DNA from: Sulfurovum sp.
GTDB taxonomy: Bacteria; Campylobacterota; Campylobacteria; Campylobacterales; Sulfurovaceae
DNA length: 5,249 nt
Direction of reading: 5' to 3'
Assembly: GCA_027046415.1 (NCBI GenBank)
Contig: JALTYW010000041.1
Location: 1-5,249, forward strand
Within the stretch, counting starts at the first letter, position 1; every line of letters starts with the position of its first letter. The notes below the pieces were generated by a model that saw nothing but the letters and a program-made list of their open reading frames with translations, searched no databases and was not told where the DNA came from. The position numbers and the translations under genes are program-made. Shown in pieces: positions 1 to 5,249 of this stretch.

Positions 1-233
1 CCAATTTGATGATGATGGCGGATGACGAAGTGAAAGTAGGTGACTATGTGCTGCTGCATATCGGTTTTGTGATGAACAAGATCGATGAAGCCGAGGCACT
101 CGCCTCCATAGAGACCTACAAAGAGATCCTTGAAGTGATGGATGAACAGGAGCGCAGACGGACGATCCTTGAAGATGACAACTGCCCAAATCGCGATGTT
201 GGCGGACAAGTAGTAGTGAGCAGTGAGCAGTAA
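1..233 (+). CDS. hypC: HypC, [NiFe]-hydrogenase maturation chaperone (3' end, N-terminus outside window)
   Basis: HypC is a small cytoplasmic chaperone. It binds HypD to form the scaffold for the Fe(CN)2CO group and then delivers it to the hydrogenase large-subunit precursor. The reading frame is already open at the left edge, so the several Met codons at 9-17 are internal and the essential N-terminal MC motif (Cys2) lies upstream, out of view. About 76 residues are visible. The segment VGDYVLLHIGFVMNKIDEAEA is the typical HypC beta-barrel strand followed by the IDE(E/A)EA turn, and then a helix with SIETYKEILEVMDE. A short tail after NCPNR (DVGGQVVVSSEQ) is not part of the family core and is partly encoded by a 7-bp tandem repeat. 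The stop is one base before the hypD ATG, which indicates tight co-translation. Identity is confident; the protein start cannot be given. Confidence 0.93.
   Translation, partial: NLMMMADDEVKVGDYVLLHIGFVMNKIDEAEALASIETYKEILEVMDEQERRRTILEDDNCPNRDVGGQVVVSSEQ
216..229. repeat. Two-copy heptamer tandem repeat (GTGAGCA)
   Basis: GTGAGCA occurs at 216-222 and again at 223-229, followed by a partial GT. It encodes the last residues of HypC and occupies the place where a hypD ribosome binding site should lie. It resembles short tandem heptanucleotide repeats seen in some bacterial genomes. With only two copies, chance or a simple slippage duplication is equally possible. Confidence 0.45.
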
Positions 234-234
234 G

Positions 235-1380
235 ATGGCTGAACTTGAACTCAAAAACCTCTATGATAATTTTCGCGACGGCAAGACACTGCAAGCCTAT
301 GCCAAAATCATCGCCGAAGATGCTGCGAAGCTGGGTCGTACCATCAACATCATGGAGGTGTGCGGCGGGCATACCCATTCGATCATGAAGTACGGTATCC
401 CACAGCTAATGCCGGAAAATATCAACTTCATCCACGGGCCGGGATGTCCGGTCTGCATCATGCCCAAAGAGCGCATCGACCATGCCTATGTACTGGCTCA
501 GCAGCCAGATGTCATCCTAGTAACACTTGGTGATATGATCAAAGTGCCTGGAAGCAACGGCAGTTTGCAGGATGCGCGTGCCAAAGGGGCAGATGTGCGG
601 TTCGTCTATTCGCCGATGGAGTGTCTGAAAATCGCGGAGGAGAATCCGGACAAAAAGGTGATCTTCTTTGCGATCGGTTTTGAGACAACGACACCGATGA
701 CGGCTGTGCTGCTCGATCAGGTGATTAAAATGGGGATCGATAATATCCTCTTTCATATCAACCATGTCACCGTACCTGAAGTAATGGTAGAGCTTATCGA
801 CAGTAGAGATGAGCATGTGGATAGTTATAACAACCAGATCGATGCCTTTTTGGGTCCCAGCCATGTGAGCGTGATCTCCGGTAGCAAGATCTATGAGAAG
901 TTTCCCAAGGAGTATGGTCGTCCGGTGGTTGTCAGCGGCTTTGAGCCGGTAGATGTGATGGAAGGCATCAGCATGATCGTCAAGCAGTTTGTAGAAAAAC
1001 GCTGTGAGCTTGAGGTACAGTACAAGCGTGTCGTGACAAGAGAGGGCAACCTCAATGCACAGAAACTCATCGACACCTACTTCGACAAAGTAGATCTCTT
1101 CAGATGGCGCGGGCTTGGTAATGTCCCCAAAAGCGGTCTGAAGCTCAAAGATGCCTATGCCAAATATGACGCGGAAGTGCGTTACAAAGAGGTGCTGCCT
1201 CTGGCAGAGATAGAGGATCACAAGCTCTGTATTTGCGGCGATATCCTCAGAGGTATGGCAAAACCGCCTGAGTGTACGATCTTTGGCACGGCGTGTAAGC
1301 CGACAACGCCTATCGGCTCTTGCATGGTGAGCAGTGAAGGGGCATGTGCGGCGTATTACAAGTATGGCAATTTGATTTGA
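235..1380 (+). CDS. hypD: HypD, [NiFe]-hydrogenase maturation Fe-S protein
   Basis: HypD is a cytoplasmic [4Fe-4S] protein. With HypC it carries the iron ion and receives the cyanide and CO ligands before transfer to the hydrogenase. The 381-residue product (from ATG 235) matches the usual length of about 360-385. Conserved motifs run in order: CGGHTH with Cys43, GPGCPVC with Cys71 and Cys74, the GFETTTP loop near 148-154, and a C-terminal cysteine-rich region (Cys332, 334, 347, 354, 363, 371) ending in CMVSSEGACAAYYKYG, which ligates the Fe-S cluster. All key cysteines are present. I chose ATG 235 because it follows the hypC TAA (231-233) by one base and gives the family-like beginning MAELELKNLYDNFRDG. 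A GTG at 223 would add four residues (MSSK) and overlap hypC. No strong Shine-Dalgarno is visible, so translation is probably coupled to hypC. Confidence 0.97.
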   Translation: MAELELKNLYDNFRDGKTLQAYAKIIAEDAAKLGRTINIMEVCGGHTHSIMKYGIPQLMPENINFIHGPGCPVCIMPKERIDHAYVLAQQPDVILVTLGDMIKVPGSNGSLQDARAKGADVRFVYSPMECLKIAEENPDKKVIFFAIGFETTTPMTAVLLDQVIKMGIDNILFHINHVTVPEVMVELIDSRDEHVDSYNNQIDAFLGPSHVSVISGSKIYEKFPKEYGRPVVVSGFEPVDVMEGISMIVKQFVEKRCELEVQYKRVVTREGNLNAQKLIDTYFDKVDLFRWRGLGNVPKSGLKLKDAYAKYDAEVRYKEVLPLAEIEDHKLCICGDILRGMAKPPECTIFGTACKPTTPIGSCMVSSEGACAAYYKYGNLI

Positions 1381-1384
1381 TATT

Positions 1385-1455
1385 GGGCAACCACAAGGGA
1401 TTGCCCCTACATTGATTGATTAAATAATTGTAGAGGTGCCCCCTTGTGGGTACCC
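1385..1455. repeat. REP/MITE-like palindromic element in the hypD-hypE gap
   Basis: Two 27-bp arms, 1385-1411 and 1429-1455, are imperfect inverted copies (20 of 27 positions match) separated by a 17-bp AT-rich spacer. Each arm can also fold on itself. The left arm pairs GGGCAA (1385-1390) with TTGCCC (1401-1406) around a 10-nt loop. The right arm pairs GGTGCC (1435-1440) with GGTACC (1449-1454), with one G-T wobble, around an 8-nt loop. The shared core is CACAAGGG in the left arm and its complement CCCTTGTG in the right. The GC-rich arms and two-hairpin design are those of dispersed REP/BIME or MITE-type elements. No transposase is present. It could also act as an mRNA stability or attenuating structure between the two genes; there is no T-run after either hairpin, so a classic intrinsic terminator is unlikely. 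Confidence 0.65.
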
Positions 1456-1460
1456 GTAAT

Positions 1461-1465
1461 GGAGA
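1461..1465 (+). promoter_or_regulatory. Ribosome binding site of hypE
   Basis: GGAGA lies four bases upstream of ATG 1470. It decides the start in favour of 1470 over the in-frame GTG at 1446, which lies inside the palindromic element and would add eight unrelated residues. Confidence 0.75.
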
Positions 1466-1469
1466 AAAA

Positions 1470-2468
1470 ATGACGAAAACAATCACCATAGCCCACGGTA
1501 ACGGCGGCGAAGAGAACAATGAACTCATTACCAATATCTTCTACAAACACTTTAAGAACGATATCCTCTCCAAGAGCGAGGATGCGGCAGTGTTGGATGT
1601 GCCGCCTGAGAGCATCGTAATGACGACAGACTCCTTTACCGTTTCACCGCTCTTTTTCCCGGGGGGTGATATCGGCAAGTTGGCGGTCTGCGGTACCTGT
1701 AATGATATCGCCATGATGGGCGCAAAGCCTAAGTACTTGACCTGTTCAGTGATTATCGAAGAGGGCTTCTCGACACGCGAACTTGAAAAGATCGTCCGTT
1801 CCATGAAAAAGGAGCTGGAGATTAATGGTGCCATGATCGTCAGCGGCGATACCAAAGTTATCCCCAAAGGCAGTGTGGACAAACTCTTTATCAATACCAC
1901 AGGTATCGGAGAGATCATGCAGCCGGATATCTCCGCACACAATCTCAAAGAGGGTATGCGTGTTATCGTCAGTCGTGACATCGGCAGACACGGGGCAGCC
2001 ATCTTTGCCGCAAGAGAGGGCATCACCCTTGAGAGCAGTCTGGAAACAGACTGCGCCTCACTCTACCCGCAAGTCAAAGCCCTCATCGATGCCGGAGTAG
2101 AGATCATGGCGATGCGTGATGCGACCCGAGGGGGTGTGGCAGCAGTACTAAATGAGTGGGCAAAGGCAAGTGAAGTCTGCATCGAGATAGAGGAAGAGAA
2201 GATCCCGGTATCCGAAGAGGTGAGAGGCATTTGTGAAATGCTTGGCTTTGAGGCTGTCAACTTTGCCAATGAAGGTACCTTTGTACTGGCTATCTCTGCA
2301 GAGGATGAGCCTAAAGCCATAGAAGTACTACAGCAGTTCAATACAGATGCAACCGTCATAGGCACAGTCACCCACCAACATGAGGGCAAAGTGATCCTTA
2401 ACTCCTCGTGGGGTACCAAGCGCTTTTTAGATCTGCCTACGGGTGAGTTGCTGCCTCGGATTTGCTAA
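1470..2468 (+). CDS. hypE: HypE, carbamoyl dehydratase / cyanide donor for [NiFe]-hydrogenase maturation
   Basis: HypE accepts a carbamoyl group from HypF on its C-terminal cysteine, dehydrates it with ATP to a thiocyanate, and passes the cyanide to the iron held by HypC-HypD. The protein is 332 residues, normal for the family, with the PurM/AIR-synthase fold. Visible motifs are HGNGG (9-13), TTDSF (52-56), the long nucleotide-binding stretch GGDIGKLAVCGTCNDIAMMG (65-84), GDTKV (126-130), RDATRGG (216-222) and FANEGT (265-270). The C-terminus is the hallmark PRIC, with Cys332 as the acceptor, so the gene appears intact. It is separated from hypD by the palindromic element but has the same strand and base composition, so it is part of the same ancestral operon. 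HypF, its partner, is not in the window. Confidence 0.97.
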   Translation: MTKTITIAHGNGGEENNELITNIFYKHFKNDILSKSEDAAVLDVPPESIVMTTDSFTVSPLFFPGGDIGKLAVCGTCNDIAMMGAKPKYLTCSVIIEEGFSTRELEKIVRSMKKELEINGAMIVSGDTKVIPKGSVDKLFINTTGIGEIMQPDISAHNLKEGMRVIVSRDIGRHGAAIFAAREGITLESSLETDCASLYPQVKALIDAGVEIMAMRDATRGGVAAVLNEWAKASEVCIEIEEEKIPVSEEVRGICEMLGFEAVNFANEGTFVLAISAEDEPKAIEVLQQFNTDATVIGTVTHQHEGKVILNSSWGTKRFLDLPTGELLPRIC

Positions 2469-2470
2469 TT

Positions 2471-2510
2471 TTGTCTGAGTATGATATTATACATACAGTA
2501 TTATATGTGT
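2471..2510 (+). promoter_or_regulatory. Candidate promoter and autoregulatory operator of the toxin-antitoxin cassette
   Basis: The AT-rich spacer between hypE and the antitoxin gene contains an extended -10-like TGATATTAT (2482-2490). A TTGTCT at 2471-2476 lies too close to that -10 to be its -35. Two direct repeats, TATTATACAT (2485-2494) and TATTATATGT (2499-2508), are spaced 14 bp apart. A 5-bp inverted pair ACATA (2491-2495)/TATGT (2504-2508) overlaps them. Repeats of this kind overlapping a -10 suit autoregulation by a ribbon-helix-helix antitoxin. This is a pattern-based inference in an AT-rich stretch where such matches arise easily. Confidence 0.4.
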
Positions 2511-2523
2511 AAAAGGATATATC

Positions 2524-2769
2524 ATGACAATACGCAAGAACTTTCTATTTGAAGAAGAAGTGGCAAAACACCTTGAGGAGTTAGCCAAAGTGGAGGGGAA
2601 GACACAAACCCAGATCGTACAAGAGATGACAGAAGAGAGATATAGGCAAATACGTAAAAAAAAGAAGCTGGAGGCTTTGGAAAAACTCAAACATTCACCC
2701 TCAGCCAATATAGGTGATATTGATATACGGCAAATACGCATGGAAAAGGCGTTAAAACATGCAGAGTAA
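2524..2769 (+). CDS. Antitoxin-like protein, probable ribbon-helix-helix type, partner of the PIN toxin
   Basis: This 81-residue, strongly charged protein probably binds and neutralises the PIN toxin encoded next to it and represses its own promoter. The N-terminus (TIRKNFLFEEEVAKHLEELA) fits a ribbon-helix-helix layout: a short beta strand followed by a helix, then KVEGKTQTQIVQEMTEERYRQ as the second helix. The region from about residue 40 is a Lys/Arg/Glu-rich helix (RQIRKKKKLEALEKL), and the last 25 residues probably form the toxin-binding tail. ATG 2524 has a good Shine-Dalgarno, AAGGA at 2513-2517, six bases upstream. Its 3' end overlaps the toxin start by 11 bases, the classic arrangement for a type II toxin-antitoxin pair. 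GC is intermediate (about 37-47% in sampled lines). The specific antitoxin family is not certain. Confidence 0.75.
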   Translation: MTIRKNFLFEEEVAKHLEELAKVEGKTQTQIVQEMTEERYRQIRKKKKLEALEKLKHSPSANIGDIDIRQIRMEKALKHAE

Positions 2770-3184
2770 TATCTTTGTGGATACAAATATTGTTATAGAT
2801 ATGTGCGACAACACCAGAGCGCTTCATGAGAATAGTTTCTCATGTATTGCAAACTATCTGGAACAAGATCATTGTGAGATTTTTATCAATAGCGATACGC
2901 TTGCAAATCTGTTTTATGTTCTCTCGAATCGTTCTACACTCAATGAAACTGAGGTACTTGATAAAATGATCTTTGTCAATGATATTTTTACATTGGTACC
3001 TATTGAATCTGGGGATGTTGCCATGGCATTAGACTTATGTGTTGATGGTTCTACCCCTTATAAAGATTATGAAGATGCGATGCAGTATGTATGTGCAAAA
3101 AAAATAGGTGCTGATTTGATTGTTACTAACGATAAAGGATTTGTTAGTTTGGATATTGAGTGTAGTGATACACAGGATAGGTAA
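2759..3184 (+). CDS. PIN-domain protein, probable ribonuclease toxin of a type II toxin-antitoxin pair
   Basis: The 141-residue product has the PIN fold of VapC-like ribonucleases, which cleave RNA using Mg2+ held by clustered acidic residues. Visible motifs are IFVDTNIVID with Asp8 and Asp14 at the N-terminus, KDYEDAMQYVCAKKIGAD with Asp103, Glu105, Asp106 and Asp119, and IVTNDKGF with Asp125. The second motif, INSDTLANLFYVL (43-55), has Asn50 where VapC proteins usually carry a catalytic Glu. Together with the F/YEDA.QY motif this points to the PIN_3 subgroup rather than classical VapC. The C-terminus lacks the usual 'TPEEF(L)' tail and ends SDTQDR. The start ATG overlaps the antitoxin by 11 bases. 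The only nearby GAG (2763-2765) lies after the ATG, so translation is probably coupled to the antitoxin. One sampled line is 35% GC. Confidence 0.85.
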   Translation: MQSNIFVDTNIVIDMCDNTRALHENSFSCIANYLEQDHCEIFINSDTLANLFYVLSNRSTLNETEVLDKMIFVNDIFTLVPIESGDVAMALDLCVDGSTPYKDYEDAMQYVCAKKIGADLIVTNDKGFVSLDIECSDTQDR

Positions 3185-3187
3185 TTT

Positions 3188-4279
3188 ATGGAAACAATAC
3201 ATTTCATATTACCAGTCGATTATGTTGGCAAAACTATATGGTTGCTTATAATTTTTTTATTTTTATACGTATTGTTTGGACGTAAAGATTTATACAATTA
3301 TTTTTATACAATATTTGATACTAAAGCATCCAAGAAAAATCAAAAGATCATACAAAGATTAGCACTATTGATTGAAGCAGCACTATTGTTTATGATTCTG
3401 TTTGCTGTATGGGATATATTGCTAGTTAATAAAAATATAAAAGATTTTGGTCAATGGGGAGATTTTTTTGGTGGTATTCTTAATCCAATATTAACTTTCC
3501 TAACTTTTATCGGTTTAATGATTACTATTGTTTTGCAACAACTTGAGCTCAAAGAGTCACGAAAGGAGTTTAAAAAGTCTGCCAAATCTTTGAAAAAACA
3601 AGCAAAACATATGGAAATTCAGACATTTGAAAACACTTTCTTTAAAATGCTTGAATTACATAATAATATTGTTGAAAATTTAAAATATAAAAAGCAAATA
3701 ATAATCCCTCAAGGTACAAGAACTGTGTATACAGGAAGAGAAATATTTGAAGTATTATTTAATGAATTTATAGAAAAGAACAGGATCAAACCAATCAATA
3801 CATACATAAATGATATACAAATAAAACAAAATCATGTATTAGGACAATATTTTAGAAATCTATACCAGATATTAAAATTTATTAATCAACAAGAGAAAGT
3901 TTTAGATAAAGATCTGCAAGATTATGCAAATATTTTACGAGCACAATTATCGTCCTATGAACTTATTTTTCTCTTTTTGAATTGTTTTGATGGTGTATCG
4001 GATAGTGGGCAATTTCGAGATCTGTTAATTAAGTTTTCATTTTTGCAACATTTTCCAATTGCTAAAATTGAAAAATCAAAAGATGAAGGGATGATGACTG
4101 ATTATGAAAGACTTTATAAAAATGTTAGCAACAAAAGAGTTCGCGATTATATATATACTTTATACCTCTCTAATGGATCTAGGTTTCTCATAGGAGAAAA
4201 AGCATTATGTCAATTTTATAAATTAGACAAAAGTGCATTTGACGGAAATAATATAATGCTTCAAGCAGAGTGTAGCTAA
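3188..4279 (+). CDS. Membrane-anchored putative phage abortive infection protein (putAbiC-like)
   Basis: This 363-residue protein resembles the 'putative phage abortive infection protein' (putAbiC) family, whose mechanism is unknown. Hydrophobic segments lie at about 17-31, 57-80 and 94-117. The third includes WGDFFGGILNPILTFLTFIG, a recognisable family signature. It is followed by a charged, probably coiled-coil helix (LQQLELKESRKEFKKSAKSL, to about 145). The cytoplasmic part begins with FENTFFKMLELHNNIVENL (148-166) and continues with YFRNLYQILKFI (221-232) and YANILRAQLSSYELIFLFLN (246-265), all typical of the family. No nuclease or nucleotide-binding motif is visible. The start at ATG 3188 is three bases after the PIN stop and has AGGATAGG (3174-3181) upstream, so it is probably co-transcribed with the toxin-antitoxin pair. 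Composition is very AT-rich (20-33% GC in sampled lines), unlike the hyp genes, which indicates transfer. Confidence 0.8.
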   Translation: METIHFILPVDYVGKTIWLLIIFLFLYVLFGRKDLYNYFYTIFDTKASKKNQKIIQRLALLIEAALLFMILFAVWDILLVNKNIKDFGQWGDFFGGILNPILTFLTFIGLMITIVLQQLELKESRKEFKKSAKSLKKQAKHMEIQTFENTFFKMLELHNNIVENLKYKKQIIIPQGTRTVYTGREIFEVLFNEFIEKNRIKPINTYINDIQIKQNHVLGQYFRNLYQILKFINQQEKVLDKDLQDYANILRAQLSSYELIFLFLNCFDGVSDSGQFRDLLIKFSFLQHFPIAKIEKSKDEGMMTDYERLYKNVSNKRVRDYIYTLYLSNGSRFLIGEKALCQFYKLDKSAFDGNNIMLQAECS

Positions 4280-5249
4280 ATGCGAATCTTATTGCTCGTT
4301 ACCACCTTCAATTCACTGACACAAGCAGTCTATGTTTCCCTTAAGGATAGAGGCGAAGAGGTAGCAGTTGCGTATGCGATTACCGAAGAGCAGATGCTCA
4401 AGGAGATAGAGGCATTTTCTCCCGATATCATTCTCTGTCCCTTTCTGAAGCGTTATCTTCCACCGAGTATCTATGAAGTCTATCCCACCTTTATCTTTCA
4501 TCCCGGCCCCAGAGGCGACAGAGGGCCTAATGCTTTGGAGTATGCACTACAGGACGAGAGCAAACAGTGGGGAGTTACCATACTTAGAGCCAATGAGGCG
4601 TATGACGGGGGCGATATCTATGCGGAGGCGGATTTCCCTGTGCGTGATACCTATAAGGCATCGCTTTATAGAAGAGAGGTTGTGACGGCATCGCTTGAGG
4701 CATTGGAACATTTTTTTGAACATTTTCAGACCAATGAGCGTATTCCCCAACTGCTCAACCCGCTGCATGCGCAATTTACCCAGCAGATGCGTGCGATAGA
4801 TTGGGAGCATGACACTACGGAGACAATCATCAGGAAGATTCATCTCTCCGATTCGCATCCGGGTGTGCTTGATGAGATACTGGGGGTGCAGTGCTATCTC
4901 TACGGCACACACAAAGAAGCAAAGTTTCGCGGCAAGCCCAAAGAGGTGCTTGCCAAGCGCGATGGGGCGATCTGTCTGGGTACTGTAGATGGTGCAGTAT
5001 GGATCAGCCATCTCAAGGAGCCTGGCAGATTTAAGCTGCCTGCTACCTATGTGCTTAAAGAGAGGCTCAAGGGAGTCAAAGAGGAGCGTCTGCCACTGAT
5101 ATTTGACCGCAGCTACGATACCTTCCATGAAGTATGGATGGAGCAAAAAGAGGAAGTGGCGTATCTGCACTTCAACTTTCATAACGGTGCGATGAGTACC
5201 GCGCAGTGCATACGGCTCAAATATGCTGTCGAGTATCTTGCCGGTGAGT
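4280..5249 (+). CDS. hypX: HypX/HoxX, CO-ligand-forming hydrogenase maturation protein (5' part, runs off window)
   Basis: HypX makes the CO ligand of the [NiFe] active site. It takes the formyl group of N10-formyl-tetrahydrofolate, transfers it to coenzyme A, and releases CO in a second, crotonase-like domain. The frame is open from ATG 4280 to the window end, giving 323 of an expected roughly 550 residues. The N-terminal formyltransferase domain shows MRILLLVTTFNSLTQ, the folate-site motif HPGPRGDRGPNALEYAL (74-90) and the Asp-containing loop YDGGDIYAE (108-116). A linker follows (HAQFTQQMRAIDW, 163-175; SDSHPGV, 190-196). The crotonase-like domain begins near 295 with YLHFNFHNGAMSTAQCIRL. 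The start is fixed: the preceding in-frame codon is the TAA of the putAbiC gene. Only a weak purine-rich AGCAGAG lies upstream, within that gene, so translation is probably coupled. GC returns to about 48%. Confidence 0.93.
   Translation, partial: MRILLLVTTFNSLTQAVYVSLKDRGEEVAVAYAITEEQMLKEIEAFSPDIILCPFLKRYLPPSIYEVYPTFIFHPGPRGDRGPNALEYALQDESKQWGVTILRANEAYDGGDIYAEADFPVRDTYKASLYRREVVTASLEALEHFFEHFQTNERIPQLLNPLHAQFTQQMRAIDWEHDTTETIIRKIHLSDSHPGVLDEILGVQCYLYGTHKEAKFRGKPKEVLAKRDGAICLGTVDGAVWISHLKEPGRFKLPATYVLKERLKGVKEERLPLIFDRSYDTFHEVWMEQKEEVAYLHFNFHNGAMSTAQCIRLKYAVEYLAGE

Noticed and set aside
517..1221. 234-codon open frame on the minus strand opposite hypD
   Set aside because: It lies fully antisense to the conserved hypD gene, its translation has no recognisable domain, and it has no operon context. 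It is a shadow of GC-rich codons in the real gene.
1385..1455. Intrinsic terminator between hypD and hypE
   Set aside because: Stable hairpins exist, but neither is followed by a run of T, and hypE directly downstream belongs to the same pathway.
3361..3388. 10-bp direct repeat AGCACTATTG at 3361-3370 and 3379-3388 inside the putAbiC gene
   Set aside because: The 18-bp spacing keeps the frame and it encodes the Leu/Ala-rich second membrane segment (LALLIEAALL). Low-complexity hydrophobic coding explains it better than a functional repeat.
4547..5182. 211-codon open frame on the minus strand opposite hypX
   Set aside because: It is antisense to the well-supported hypX frame, whose product carries clear family motifs. 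The minus-strand product is unrecognisable.
1..5249. CRISPR array, tRNA or rRNA gene
   Set aside because: No regularly spaced repeats and no tRNA or rRNA-like sequence were seen. The window is almost wholly covered by protein-coding genes.

Overview
The window is a hydrogenase-maturation operon on the + strand, read as hypC (3' end only), hypD, hypE and hypX (5' part only). A three-gene cassette unrelated to hydrogenase sits between hypE and hypX. The style of the Hyp proteins, the roughly 50% GC of the hyp genes and the RHH/PIN pair are most like a hydrogen-oxidising member of the Campylobacterota (Sulfurovum/Sulfurimonas-like). This assignment comes from recognising protein style, not from a search, and is tentative.

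Layout: positions 1-233 hold the end of hypC. hypD (235-1380) follows after one base, next to a two-copy 7-bp tandem repeat. The 89-bp hypD-hypE gap (1381-1469) is mostly filled by a REP/MITE-like palindromic element (1385-1455), then a clear ribosome binding site and hypE (1470-2468). A 55-bp AT-rich spacer (2469-2523) carries a candidate promoter/operator. It is followed by a toxin-antitoxin pair: a ribbon-helix-helix-like antitoxin (2524-2769) overlapping a PIN-domain toxin (2759-3184). Three bases later comes a membrane-anchored protein resembling the putative phage abortive infection family putAbiC (3188-4279). Its stop codon directly abuts the hypX start (4280, running off the window end). 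No gene-free stretch exceeds 300 bases.

Function: HypC and HypD form the scaffold on which the Fe(CN)2CO group of [NiFe]-hydrogenase is built. HypE makes the cyanide ligands on its C-terminal cysteine. HypX makes the CO ligand from a formyl group on tetrahydrofolate, a route associated with hydrogenase maturation in the presence of oxygen. The inserted genes are much more AT-rich (about 20-33% GC in sampled 60-base lines of the putAbiC gene, against about 48-52% in sampled hypD and hypX lines). They are tightly packed and look like a small acquired defence/addiction cassette lodged in a housekeeping operon. The most noteworthy feature is this compact antitoxin-toxin-putAbiC module and its seamless join to hypX.
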